This document shows, piece by piece, positions 38,657-46,556 of a stretch of DNA of 64,000 nt. The position numbers and the translations under genes were made by a program. The stretch comes from Aureimonas sp. ME7 (GTDB lineage: Bacteria; Pseudomonadota; Alphaproteobacteria; Rhizobiales; Rhizobiaceae), in assembly GCF_903970965.1 (NCBI RefSeq), contig NZ_CAJCKW010000002.1, positions 124,001 to 188,000 of the forward strand. Reading direction: 5' to 3'. The stretch's first letter is position 1. Every line of letters begins with the position of its first letter. The notes below the pieces were generated by a model. That model was not told where the DNA came from. It saw only the letters and a list, made by a program, of their open reading frames with translations, and did no database searches.

Positions 38657-39307
38657 TCAGAACTGAAAGGCGCGGGCTCGCGAGAATCCCGGAAGAGCCG
38701 GGATATTGCAGTTGAAGGCGAAACGGTCCGAAAGAATGCCGTCCTCCTTCGTATAGAGTTTCGCGATGCCTTGCGGTCCCTCGCGCAGCACGACGACGAG
38801 ACGCCCGCGGTCCTTCAGCTGTTCGAAATAGGTTTGCGGGATTTCTTCCACGGAGCCCTCGAAAAGGATCACGTCGAAAGGCGCTTCCTTGGGCCACCCG
38901 GCCGATAGCGGTCCCGAAACCACGGCGCAGTTCATGATGGCGAGGGAGTCCAGCGTCGCCGTCGCCTTCGCGGCGAGTTCCGCGTCTTCTTCGAGCGCGA
39001 CGACGGAACCCGCAAGATGGGACAGGACGGCCGACGAGTAGCCCGTCGCGCATCCGACATCCAGAACCACACTCTGGCGATCGATGCCGGCCAGTTGAAT
39101 CAGCTTGGCCAGCGGCGACGGCTCGATGAGATAGCGCCCCTTGCCCACCTGAAGATCGCTGTCGATATAGGCCAGCGCCTGCCTTTCGGGAGCCACGAAC
39201 GCCTCGCGCGGGACACTCAGGAACGCGCGAAGCGTCTCATGCGAGGTCACGTCGGTGGTGCGGATCTGGTTGTCCACCATCTTCACGCGGGCGGCAGCAA
39301 AATCCAT
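38657..39307 (-). CDS. PCMT-family methyltransferase (tolC-linked)
   Basis: It is a SAM-dependent methyltransferase of the protein-L-isoaspartate family with 216 residues. Motif I VVLDVGCATGYSS (80-92) differs from the classical EIGTGSGY of the surE-linked pcm. FDVILFEGSVEEIP and the C-terminal QL-x-GGRLVVV-like motif are present as QLKDRGRLVVVL. The gene regularly precedes tolC in rhizobia, so its target may not be isoaspartate. The start MDFAAARVKMVDNQIRTTD fits relatives. A 235-bp gap without a gene separates it from tolC. Confidence 0.88.
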   Translation of the reverse strand: MDFAAARVKMVDNQIRTTDVTSHETLRAFLSVPREAFVAPERQALAYIDSDLQVGKGRYLIEPSPLAKLIQLAGIDRQSVVLDVGCATGYSSAVLSHLAGSVVALEEDAELAAKATATLDSLAIMNCAVVSGPLSAGWPKEAPFDVILFEGSVEEIPQTYFEQLKDRGRLVVVLREGPQGIAKLYTKEDGILSDRFAFNCNIPALPGFSRARAFQF

Positions 39308-39425
39308 CTGAAGGCCTCGGCTCGATTGTCTGTCCCTCCCATATTCGCAGCGTTCAAAACTGACAAGGTCCGCTGGGACGCCGTAGGGCCGCGCGGTTGG
39401 ATGGGAACGGGGGAAGAGACGATGA

Positions 39426-39499
39426 TGGAGGCCTCGGCCGGAATCGAACCGGCGTGCAAGGATTTGCAGTCCTCTGCGTAACCACTCCGCCACGAGGCC
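39426..39499 (-). tRNA. tRNA-Cys (anticodon GCA)
   Basis: It is 74 nt with encoded CCA. The acceptor stem is GGCCTCG/CGAGGCC, the anticodon loop CTGCAAA reads GCA, and the T-loop GGTTCGATTCC is standard. Confidence 0.97.
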
Positions 39500-39511
39500 C
39501 CAACGAGGCGG

Positions 39512-39540
39512 TTCCTACTTGCGCCGATGGCTTTGTGCAA
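39512..39540 (-). promoter_or_regulatory. Candidate tRNA-Cys promoter
   Basis: TTGCAC, a 17-nt spacer and TAGGAA lie on the minus strand 13 bp upstream of the mature tRNA 5' end. The close distance implies a very short leader. Confidence 0.4.
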
Positions 39541-39678
39541 GGCCCAATCGAGAAGCTTCGAGGGCGTATCGACATCGGCTCGGCACATGGCAGCCGTTTG
39601 CGCGAACCATTCGGCGCGCCAGCGCGTTTGGCGCAAGCCGCCGACATGGGGGCGCATCCAGAACCAACGAATGAAGCC

Positions 39679-40065
39679 ATGCTGAAAAATCGAAAAGTCC
39701 TGATCGTCGAAGACGAATACGTCGTCGCGCAACATCTGGCCGACGCACTGGAGGACGAAGGAGCGGAAGTCGTCGGCCCGGCCCGTTCGATCGAAGACGC
39801 CATCGCGCTGATCGCCGGCACGAGCGATCTCGACGGCGCCCTTCTCGACGTCAATCTGGCGGGCGAGATGAGCTATCCGGTGGCCTACGACCTGTCCCGA
39901 CGCGCCATCCCGTTCGTGTTCCTGACGGCCTACGACCCGTCGCTGGTGGCTGCCCGTTTCAAGGATGTCCCGCATTTCGCGAAGCCGGTGGAGATCGCGC
40001 AGGTGCTCCGTGCCTTAAGCGACACGATGGCCACCCCGGAACCGCGTGCCAAGACTTCGGGCTGA
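39679..40065 (+). CDS. Single-domain response regulator (receiver only)
   Basis: It is a 128-residue phosphoreceiver with no output domain. The acidic pocket is E11/D12, the phosphoacceptor is D57 (LLDVNLAG), T83 lies in FVFLTAYD and the invariant lysine is K102 (FAKPV). The FLTAYD segment is close to, but not identical with, the FAT-GY signature of stress-response single-domain receivers. The start MLKNRKVLIV was chosen because it leads straight into the first beta strand; an ATG at 39646 would add 11 residues. No histidine kinase is adjacent, so the partner is unknown. Confidence 0.9.
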   Translation: MLKNRKVLIVEDEYVVAQHLADALEDEGAEVVGPARSIEDAIALIAGTSDLDGALLDVNLAGEMSYPVAYDLSRRAIPFVFLTAYDPSLVAARFKDVPHFAKPVEIAQVLRALSDTMATPEPRAKTSG

Positions 40066-40076
40066 GGGCGACCGGG

Positions 40077-40196
40077 TCAGCTTCGAACGAGAAGCAGAAG
40101 GTTCAGAACCGAAAGCCATAGGATCGTGGAGGCGACGACGCCCCAAACCAGCGCGCGCGGCGCCTCCAAAGGATCATGTGTCGCCTTCTTCAGCAT
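40077..40196 (-). CDS. Small single-pass membrane protein, 39 aa
   Basis: ATG at 40196 follows an unusually strong ribosome site (GGGAGGGTGGAG). The peptide has a short charged N-terminus (MLKKATHDPLEAPRA) and one TM helix (LVWGVVASTILWLSVLNLLLLV) ending RS. No family is recognised. It converges on the response regulator, with 11 bp between the stops. Confidence 0.6.
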   Translation of the reverse strand: MLKKATHDPLEAPRALVWGVVASTILWLSVLNLLLLVRS

Positions 40197-40362
40197 ACTC
40201 CACCCTCCCATGGCCCTCTGACGGGGCATTAGGTGACGCAGTGTAAGCTGTCCGCACATGTTGGCAATCGGCACCCGACGGCGTTTTGATCTTCGCACGC
40301 AAGATTTATTCGAAGGAACACTGGCGCAACACCAACGGTACGACGCGTCTCGCCCTTGGCGA

Positions 40363-40399
40363 TGCATCAGGTGCATACCAAGGTTGCATCATGCTGCAT
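40363..40399. promoter_or_regulatory. Four TGCAT boxes upstream of the DUF3563 gene
   Basis: TGCAT occurs at 40363, 40372, 40385 and 40395, i.e. two pairs with 4- and 5-nt spacers, roughly one helical turn apart. It lies 58-94 bp before the GTG at 40457. This looks like a repeated operator, but no binding protein is implied by the neighbours. Confidence 0.35.
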
Positions 40400-40456
40400 T
40401 GCAACACGAGCTAGGGTTCCTCATTCTCTGGGGATCACCACTCATGGAGAACGAAC

Positions 40457-40615
40457 GTGCGCTTTACCCAACGTCTTCGAAATGCCGTCGCCTGCGCCAT
40501 GCCGCAGGATGCTGCTACCGCCTACCTGAACGAAGCCACGTCTATCGTGGATCTCGAAGGTCGTCAGCGGGAAATCGATTCCGGCCGGTTTCATCGCGCC
40601 AATCGACTGAAGTAG
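40457..40615 (+). CDS. DUF3563-type small protein, 52 aa
   Basis: A GTG start preceded by GGAG at 7 nt opens a 52-codon gene. The core AYLNEATSIVDLEGRQREID (residues 22-41) matches the DUF3563 pattern of short alphaproteobacterial and betaproteobacterial proteins of unknown role, where a Tyr-Leu start and a DLE-R-REID run recur. The N-terminus is basic (VRFTQRLRNAV). The 260 bp between this gene and the divergent small membrane protein contain no other gene, only the TGCAT boxes. Confidence 0.72.
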   Translation: MRFTQRLRNAVACAMPQDAATAYLNEATSIVDLEGRQREIDSGRFHRANRLK

Positions 40616-40726
40616 ACTCGACTGAAAGTGCGGCATGCCCACCCACACGTGCCGCCTGAGAACGAGACGATCAACGAGCCAACGCTGGCGATCAGCGGCT
40701 TTCGCTTCGACTTTTTTGGTATGATA

Positions 40727-40801
40727 TGGCTCCCCGGGCCGGATTCGAACCAGCGACCGATCGATTAACAGTCGATTGCTCTACCACTGAGCTACCGGGG
40801 A
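40727..40801 (-). tRNA. tRNA-Asn (anticodon GUU)
   Basis: It is 75 nt with encoded CCA. The acceptor stem is TCCCCGG/CCGGGGA, the anticodon loop CTGTTAA reads GUU, and the T-loop GGTTCGAATCC is standard. Confidence 0.97.
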
Positions 40802-40829
40802 AGATGTCCGCCCTGCGAACGAGGCTGCG

Positions 40830-40857
40830 TATATCAAAGGGTATTCGCGTTTGCCAA
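40830..40857 (-). promoter_or_regulatory. Promoter of tRNA-Asn
   Basis: TTGGCA, a 16-nt spacer and GATATA on the minus strand lie 29 bp upstream of the mature tRNA 5' end. Confidence 0.5.
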
Positions 40858-40967
40858 CCCATCCGTGGCCAATTCGGCAAAATAATTCGCCGCCTCGTTT
40901 CGGACGCGGTTTGGCGGCAAGCCGAGGAGCATGATCACTATCCGATGATAGGATGCGGCGGGAGACG

Positions 40968-41267
40968 ATGACGATCGTGAACGGTTCGACAGGCAAGCGG
41001 CGCGAATTCTTTCGCCTGCGCGGACATACGGTCCATCTCCTCGGCCGCCGCTTTCAGCTGCCGGCGAACCGTATGGCGCGGATCGCGGTCGGCATCGCCT
41101 TCATCATCGGCGGCATCTTCAGCTTCCTGCCCGTTCTGGGTCTCTGGATGCTACCGCTCGGGCTCGTCGTTCTATCCATCGACATGCCGTTCGTACGTCG
41201 ATGGCGCCGCCGCGCGGATGTGAGGATCGGGCGGCGGCGGCGGCCGAAAACTCGACGCAGTGATTAG
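40968..41267 (+). CDS. Small basic two-helix membrane protein
   Basis: It has 99 residues. After a basic N-terminus, the segment RRFQLPANRMARI leads into two hydrophobic helices (AVGIAFIIGGIFSFLPVLG and LWMLPLGLVVLSIDM), and the protein ends in an Arg-rich tail. Similar proteins are common in rhizobia and recall PGPGW-type transmembrane proteins, though the exact motif is not present. The start at 40968 follows GGGAGACG; an ATG five codons earlier lacks such a site. The function is unknown. Confidence 0.75.
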   Translation: MTIVNGSTGKRREFFRLRGHTVHLLGRRFQLPANRMARIAVGIAFIIGGIFSFLPVLGLWMLPLGLVVLSIDMPFVRRWRRRADVRIGRRRRPKTRRSD

Positions 41268-41491
41268 AGCCCACGGCAAATTCGCGGCCGCTCTCGCAAT
41301 CTCCACGGAATGAGTCTATAGCTCCGCGCTGCATGAGCCGGACTGCTCCTCTTCGAAGGCGGTACGCGCCCTCTCGGCATCCGCCATCATCTGCGACCAT
41401 CGATCGCTCGTTCGGCTCTTCCGGTCGGATCGGGACTTGGGCGCTTTTCTAGACGTCCCAAGGGACGCCGCAGTTTCCAAGGACGTTCCGC
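41268..41491. other. Intergenic region before DEAD-box helicase
   Basis: No gene is supported in these 224 bp. A minus-strand frame from TTG at 41480 to TAG at 41316 (54 codons, ending SCSAEL) has a protein-like C-terminal half but overlaps the helicase upstream region and lacks a good ribosome site. The helicase promoter must lie here. Confidence 0.4.
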
Positions 41492-43270
41492 TTGGCCTTC
41501 CCTCCCCTTCATCCGGCGCTCACCCGCGCGCTCGAAAGCCGCAACTACAGCGAACCGACGCCGGTTCAGCAAGCCGTCAGCGAACTCGCGGCGGCCGATC
41601 GCGATCTCCTCGTGTCCGCGCAGACCGGCTCGGGCAAGACGGTGGCCTACGGCCTCGCGATGGGTCAGACGCTTCTTGGCGAAGCGGAGACGCTGGGGGA
41701 AGCGGGCGATCCCGTCGGCCTCGTCATCGCGCCGACCCGCGAACTCGCGATGCAGGTGCAGACCGAGCTGACATGGCTTTTCGCGGACGCTAACGCTCGC
41801 ATCGTCACATGCGTCGGCGGCATGGATGCACGCACCGAGCAGCGCGCATTGGCACGTGGCGTCCACCTCGTGGTGGGAACGCCGGGCCGCCTTCGCGATC
41901 ACCTCGAGCGCGGCAACCTGCGCATCGGCGCGCTCAAGACGGTGGTGCTCGACGAAGCCGACGAGATGCTCAATCTCGGCTTCCGCGAGGATCTCGAGTT
42001 CATTCTGGAGGCGACGCCCGCTGAGCGGCGTACGCTTCTCTTCTCCGCGACGCTGCCCAAGCCCATCGTCTCGCTGACCAAGCGATATCAGAACAACGCG
42101 CTGCGTATCGAGGTCGCAGCCGATTCGCGCGCCCATGCCGATATCGAGTATCGTGCGATCCGCGTGGCTCCCACCGAGATCGAGCACGCGGTGGTCAACC
42201 TGATCCGCCAAGCCGAATCGCCGACCGCGATCGTCTTCTGCAACACGCGCGAGCAGGTGCGTCACCTCCATTCCGGCCTCCTAGATCGGGGTTTTGGTGC
42301 TGTGTCCCTGTCGGGTGAGCTTGGGCAGGCCGAGCGCAATCAGGCGCTTCAGGCGCTACGCGATGGGCGCGCGCGCGTATGCGTCGCGACGGACGTCGCG
42401 GCGCGCGGCATCGATCTGCCCAATCTCGGCCTCGTCATCCATGCGGAATTGCCCAACGATGCGGAAACGCTCCAGCATCGCAGCGGGCGAACGGGCCGCG
42501 CCGGTCGCAAGGGCGTTTCGGTGCTGCTCGTGCCGCTGTCGCGCAAGCGCAAGGCCGATCGCCTGCTGACGGACGCCAAGATCCGGCCCGAATGGACGGC
42601 GCCGCCTTCGGCCGACGAGATCCGGCGCCTCGATCGCGAACGTCTTCTCGTCGACCCGCTGTTCAGCGAAGAGGTCGACGACGACGACGACGCGACCTCC
42701 AAGGCTCTTCTGGAGCGTTTCGGGCCGGAAAAGATCGCCGCCGCCTTCGCCAAGCTCTATCGCCAGAAGCTTCCGGCGCCCGAGGACGTCTACGACCCGG
42801 GTCCGGGCCGGGACGACAAGTCGCGGACGCGCTCGTTCGACGATACAAAGGCGAACGCGCCGCGCCAGAAGGACGAGGGCGGCCGTCGCTCGATGGGGCC
42901 GACCACGTGGTTCCACATGGATATCGGTCGTCGCAACAACGCCGACCCGAAGTGGCTCCTGCCGCTTCTCTGCCGACGGGGTAAGGTCACGCGCGAGGAC
43001 ATCGGCGCGATCCGCATCTTCGACAAGGAAACCAAGTTCGAGATCCGCGCCGACGCATCGCAGCGATTCGCGTCGTCTGCAGGCGGCAGCGACGACGACA
43101 TCACGATCACGATGCTGGAAGGCGGTGCTCCGCCGCGCGACCAGAGCGGCGAGGGCAAGGCTGGACGGCCCCCCAAGGCTCAGAAGGCGTTCGCCAAGCG
43201 CCGAGATGGCGACAAGCCGCGGCCTTCGAAGTTCAAGGGCCGGGATGGAAAGCCCAACCGTCGCCCGTAA
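41492..43270 (+). CDS. DEAD-box RNA helicase with C-terminal RNA-binding domain
   Basis: This ATP-dependent RNA remodelling helicase has 592 residues. The Q motif is YSEPTPVQQA, motif I AQTGSGKT is at 43-50, motif II DEAD at 154-157, motif III SAT at 185-187 and motif VI is HRSGRTGRAGR. After the helicase core, residues about 470-540 (FHMDIGRRNNADPKWLLPLL) form a DbpA-type RNA-binding domain, followed by a Lys/Arg/Gly-rich tail. It uses a TTG start (41492) with AAGGA upstream; no ATG gives a complete Q motif. It is probably a DeaD/CsdA-like helicase in ribosome assembly or cold adaptation. Confidence 0.93.
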   Translation: MAFPPLHPALTRALESRNYSEPTPVQQAVSELAAADRDLLVSAQTGSGKTVAYGLAMGQTLLGEAETLGEAGDPVGLVIAPTRELAMQVQTELTWLFADANARIVTCVGGMDARTEQRALARGVHLVVGTPGRLRDHLERGNLRIGALKTVVLDEADEMLNLGFREDLEFILEATPAERRTLLFSATLPKPIVSLTKRYQNNALRIEVAADSRAHADIEYRAIRVAPTEIEHAVVNLIRQAESPTAIVFCNTREQVRHLHSGLLDRGFGAVSLSGELGQAERNQALQALRDGRARVCVATDVAARGIDLPNLGLVIHAELPNDAETLQHRSGRTGRAGRKGVSVLLVPLSRKRKADRLLTDAKIRPEWTAPPSADEIRRLDRERLLVDPLFSEEVDDDDDATSKALLERFGPEKIAAAFAKLYRQKLPAPEDVYDPGPGRDDKSRTRSFDDTKANAPRQKDEGGRRSMGPTTWFHMDIGRRNNADPKWLLPLLCRRGKVTREDIGAIRIFDKETKFEIRADASQRFASSAGGSDDDITITMLEGGAPPRDQSGEGKAGRPPKAQKAFAKRRDGDKPRPSKFKGRDGKPNRRP

Positions 43271-43283
43271 GGGCGGCGATGCT

Positions 43284-43682
43284 TCAGCCGCAGACGGCCG
43301 CGTTCAGGTGTGTGGAGGACGTCGCGCCGTCCTGCCGGTATTGATACTCGATCTCCTGCACCTCCTGACGGCGCAGGGGGCCGTACCAGACACCGCAGCG
43401 CTCTGCACGCTGGCCATCGCGAAGCAGGCGAAGGTTCACCCGCTCGTCGGCCACGAACTCGAGGCGGACGCGGCGCCCGTCGAAGTCGATGTTTTCCAGG
43501 ATCGAACCGTCGGATTGCGCCTCGGGCAAGGCGGCGCGCATATCGTTGAGGATGGAGTCCACGTTGCGTGAGTCTCCAGCCATTGCAGAGGCGTCGAGCT
43601 CGCGAACGAGAAGCGCCGTTGCCGTCAGGCTGATACCGGCGAGACCTGCAATCTGAAGCTTGCGACGTCGTAACGCTTGCAC
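43284..43682 (-). CDS. Hypothetical exported protein, 132 aa
   Basis: It has a GTG start at 43682 with GGAG 8 nt upstream. A basic N-terminus is followed by a hydrophobic helix (LQIAGLAGISLTATALLV), suggesting export or a membrane anchor. The globular part has two cysteines near the C-terminus (ERCGVWYG and AAVCG) that could form a disulfide. No family is recognised. It converges on the helicase gene with 13 bp between the stops. Confidence 0.65.
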   Translation of the reverse strand: MQALRRRKLQIAGLAGISLTATALLVRELDASAMAGDSRNVDSILNDMRAALPEAQSDGSILENIDFDGRRVRLEFVADERVNLRLLRDGQRAERCGVWYGPLRRQEVQEIEYQYRQDGATSSTHLNAAVCG

Positions 43683-43751
43683 GGCGAATCTCCTGAACGG
43701 GAGTGATGCGGTTCAAACGTTTAGATCGCGAATTTGTTGCAACGCAATGAA

Positions 43752-44639
43752 TCAGCGAGTGTCGCGGACTCGCGAAAGTTGCGAGTTCCGCATCCGCAGC
43801 CTGGCCGTCTTCTCTTCGGTCAGGCTGGAATGACAGTGGGGGCAGGACACTCCCGGCTCATAGAAAGCCGCTTCCCGGTCGGCCGCGGAAAGCGGGCTGC
43901 CACATCCGAAGCACATCTCCCAGTCCGATGGGGACAGCGCATTTCCGACCGCCGTCCGGTTGTCGAACACGTAGCATTCGCCATTCCAGCGGCTGATTTC
44001 GGCCGGTACGGTTTCCAGATACTTGAGGATGCCGCCCTGGAGGTGGAACACCTCCTCGAACCCATGCGCAAGCATGTAGCTCGACGCCTTCTCGCACCGG
44101 ATTCCGCCGGTGCAGAACATCGCCACCTTGCGGTGCCGGGCGGGGTCCAGTTCCCGCTCGACGAAGTCCTTGAACTCGGTGAAGCTTTGAATGTCGGGAT
44201 CGAGGGCACCTTCGAACGTTCCGACCCGCGTCTCGTAGCGGTTGCGTGTGTCGACGACGAGGACTTCGGGATCGGCGATCAGCGCGTTCCAGTCCTGCGG
44301 CTTCACGTAGGTGCCGACCTGGCGCGAAGGATCGGCCTCTGAAGCGCGCATGGTGATGATCTCGGGCCGCACGCGCACCCGAAGCCGGGCGAACGGCTTG
44401 GCTTCGCTATGCGAGAACTTCACCTCCCCCTCACGGATGCCCGCTTCGCGGTCGAGATGATCGAGAACGGCCCCGATCGCCTCGGCGGACCCCGCGATCG
44501 TCCCGTTGACGCCCTCTTCCGCCACAAGGATCGTCCCGCAGACGGCATTCGCCTTGCAGCAGTCCAAAAGGCGGCTGCGAAAATCGGAGGGGTCCGCTAT
44601 GGGAACGAAGCGGTAGAGCGCGGCGATGGTCCATGTCAT
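43752..44639 (-). CDS. trhO: tRNA uridine-34 hydroxylase TrhO (rhodanese family, YceA)
   Basis: TrhO makes 5-hydroxyuridine at the tRNA wobble position, the first step to cmo5U/mo5U. It has 295 residues. An N-terminal acylphosphatase-like domain (EEGVNGTIAG) is followed by a rhodanese domain with the active-site loop C176-TGGIRC182-E. A C-terminal zinc-type cluster has CFGCG and CPHC. The start MTWTIAALYRF at 44639 overlaps the antisense leader of the MBL gene. TrhO makes a second tRNA-modifying enzyme in this window besides TrmFO. Confidence 0.94.
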   Translation of the reverse strand: MTWTIAALYRFVPIADPSDFRSRLLDCCKANAVCGTILVAEEGVNGTIAGSAEAIGAVLDHLDREAGIREGEVKFSHSEAKPFARLRVRVRPEIITMRASEADPSRQVGTYVKPQDWNALIADPEVLVVDTRNRYETRVGTFEGALDPDIQSFTEFKDFVERELDPARHRKVAMFCTGGIRCEKASSYMLAHGFEEVFHLQGGILKYLETVPAEISRWNGECYVFDNRTAVGNALSPSDWEMCFGCGSPLSAADREAAFYEPGVSCPHCHSSLTEEKTARLRMRNSQLSRVRDTR

Positions 44640-44686
44640 GGCGCCCGCTATATCGCGAACGGGTCGATCGGAACAATCGAGTTCGC

Positions 44687-45622
44687 ATGCCATCCGAAGA
44701 CAAGCCACCCGTCGGACGCCAGTCCGCCGCCCCGGCGTTCGATACAGCGTTTGATCCGCAACACGGCGCGGCTGTGCCCGTTGCGGACCGAATCGTGCGG
44801 ATCACGGCGCCGAACGCCGGACCGATGACGTTTCACGGCACCAACACCTATCTCGTGGGAGACGATCGGATCGTCGTCGTCGATCCCGGCCCAGCCAATG
44901 CGAAGCATCTGGCTTGTGTCCAGGCTGCAATCGCAAGCCGGCCGGTCGATGCCGTCCTCCTGACCCACGCCCACCTCGACCACTCCGGGCTGGCACGAAC
45001 GCTGGCGGGATCCACCGGCGCGCCGCTCGTCGCCTACGCGGGAGACCGGTCGCGGCGGAGCGATGATAACGTTCGGTTGGACACCGCTTTCGATCACGGC
45101 TTCCGTCCCGATATCGCCTTGAACGATGGCGACCGGCTGAACCTCGCCGGTTTCACGATCGAAGGCATCCATACCCCTGGCCACACCGCCGACCATATGG
45201 CGTTCGCTGTGCATGACACCGGACTGGTGTTTTCCGGCGATCACGTCATGGCGTGGGCAACCAGCGTCGTCGCGCCGCCAGATGGGCGAATGAGCGACTA
45301 CATGCGATCGCTCGAGGTGATGCTGGCGCGGCAAGACAGACGCTATTTTCCAGGCCACGGCGGCCCGGTCGAGAACCCGCCAGCATTCGTACGGGCGATC
45401 CGCACCCACCGCGTGATGCGGGAAAACGCCATTCTGGCGAAGGTTCGAGCGGGAGTCGCGACGATTCCCGATTTGGTGACGGAGATCTACCGAAGCACGG
45501 ATCGCCGGCTTCACGGGGCGGCAGCTCTATCGGTGATGGCCCATCTGGAAAGCCTAGTCGAGCGCGGACTGGTTTCCACCCAGGGACCGCTGGAGCTAAC
45601 GAGCCGGATCCAACCGGTCTAG
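44687..45622 (+). CDS. Metallo-beta-lactamase-fold hydrolase (LACTB2-like)
   Basis: It has 311 residues. The dinuclear-metal motif H94-A-H96-L-D98-H99 is complete, and further ligands appear in HTPGHTADHM and FSGDHVM. A final winged-helix-like C-terminal region (YRSTDRRLHGAAALSVMAHLESLVERG) matches the LACTB2/RNase-like MBL group known in mitochondria, but the substrate cannot be told from sequence. It is divergent from trhO with only 47 bp between the starts. Confidence 0.88.
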   Translation: MPSEDKPPVGRQSAAPAFDTAFDPQHGAAVPVADRIVRITAPNAGPMTFHGTNTYLVGDDRIVVVDPGPANAKHLACVQAAIASRPVDAVLLTHAHLDHSGLARTLAGSTGAPLVAYAGDRSRRSDDNVRLDTAFDHGFRPDIALNDGDRLNLAGFTIEGIHTPGHTADHMAFAVHDTGLVFSGDHVMAWATSVVAPPDGRMSDYMRSLEVMLARQDRRYFPGHGGPVENPPAFVRAIRTHRVMRENAILAKVRAGVATIPDLVTEIYRSTDRRLHGAAALSVMAHLESLVERGLVSTQGPLELTSRIQPV

Positions 45623-45625
45623 TCG

Positions 45626-46465
45626 CTACTCCTCCGAGACGACGCCCTCGGCCGCGCGCATCGCCTCGTCAAGGCGGGCAAGGAATCCGGCGACGAAGCG
45701 CCGGTTCTGGCCGAGATCCATATCGAGGGTGCGCGATTCGGAGCGCATGTCGACAAAGGTCTGCGCGCCGTCCTCGGCGATCCGTATCGTCACATCGCTG
45801 GGAAAGGCGAAGAGTGGTGCATAGGCGACCGCCTGAATGGTGTAGTCGCCTGCATCCTTGATCGCGAACGGGTCCGAACTCTCGTCCGGCAGGCTGGAGC
45901 GCAGCGTCGGGACGGGAACACTGACCGTTCCGCTGATGCCGAGATCGTCGCTCTGCGCGGGCGGCATCGCACTGGTGCGCACATCCACGATCTCCATGCC
46001 CGCCCCCTCGATCGCGGTTCGGGCGGCTTCGTAGACCATGGATGCCGTCGCTTGGTAGTCCCGGCCCGGAATGAGAGGTCTTTCGTCGCCTGCGGCGCCC
46101 GTCACCGCCGTCGCTTCACCCAAGCCGGCCGTTTCGGCAGCGGCGCCGCTCGGAAACAGGTGGTAGAGATAAGCGGCGCCCGCGAACGGGACGAGAACGA
46201 GGGTTGCCAGCAACAGCGCGGCGATCGCTCGACCGCCGCCGAGCGCGCCCTTGATCCAGACGAAGCCAATCGAGGCGGCGGCCAGGAGCCAGCCAAGTGC
46301 CGCCAATCCGCCGGCCATGAGCAATGCCCACGCGAGAGCAGACAGATCCAAGAGGTCCAGTCGATAGAAGACGATACCGAGCGGGAGGAGCACCAGCGCG
46401 AAGGCGGCGAAGCTCCAGGCCCATCCCGCGGTTTGGGCCCTGGATCTGATGTAGTGTCCCGCCAA
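45626..46465 (-). CDS. DUF1499-domain membrane protein
   Basis: It has 279 residues with a TTG start at 46465 preceded by GAGG. Three TM helices lie in residues about 15-105, then comes a DUF1499 domain (about 135-275) with the recurring pattern FPSDVTIRI, MRSESR and DLGQNRRFVAGFLARL. The function of the domain is unknown. It converges on the MBL gene, with 3 bp between the stops. Confidence 0.85.
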   Translation of the reverse strand: MAGHYIRSRAQTAGWAWSFAAFALVLLPLGIVFYRLDLLDLSALAWALLMAGGLAALGWLLAAASIGFVWIKGALGGGRAIAALLLATLVLVPFAGAAYLYHLFPSGAAAETAGLGEATAVTGAAGDERPLIPGRDYQATASMVYEAARTAIEGAGMEIVDVRTSAMPPAQSDDLGISGTVSVPVPTLRSSLPDESSDPFAIKDAGDYTIQAVAYAPLFAFPSDVTIRIAEDGAQTFVDMRSESRTLDMDLGQNRRFVAGFLARLDEAMRAAEGVVSEE

Positions 46466-46556
46466 GCTGCCTCGCCTCGATCCGTCGTATCAGCCGCGCC
46501 AGACTATCCTACGGCTCGACAGCCGCACAGCCCGGCTAAGTTGCGCAGCCGCGAGC

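Noticed and set aside
41316-41480. 54-codon minus-strand frame before the helicase gene
   Set aside because: The second half looks protein-like, but the TTG start has no convincing ribosome site and it overlaps the helicase leader. There is not enough for a gene call.
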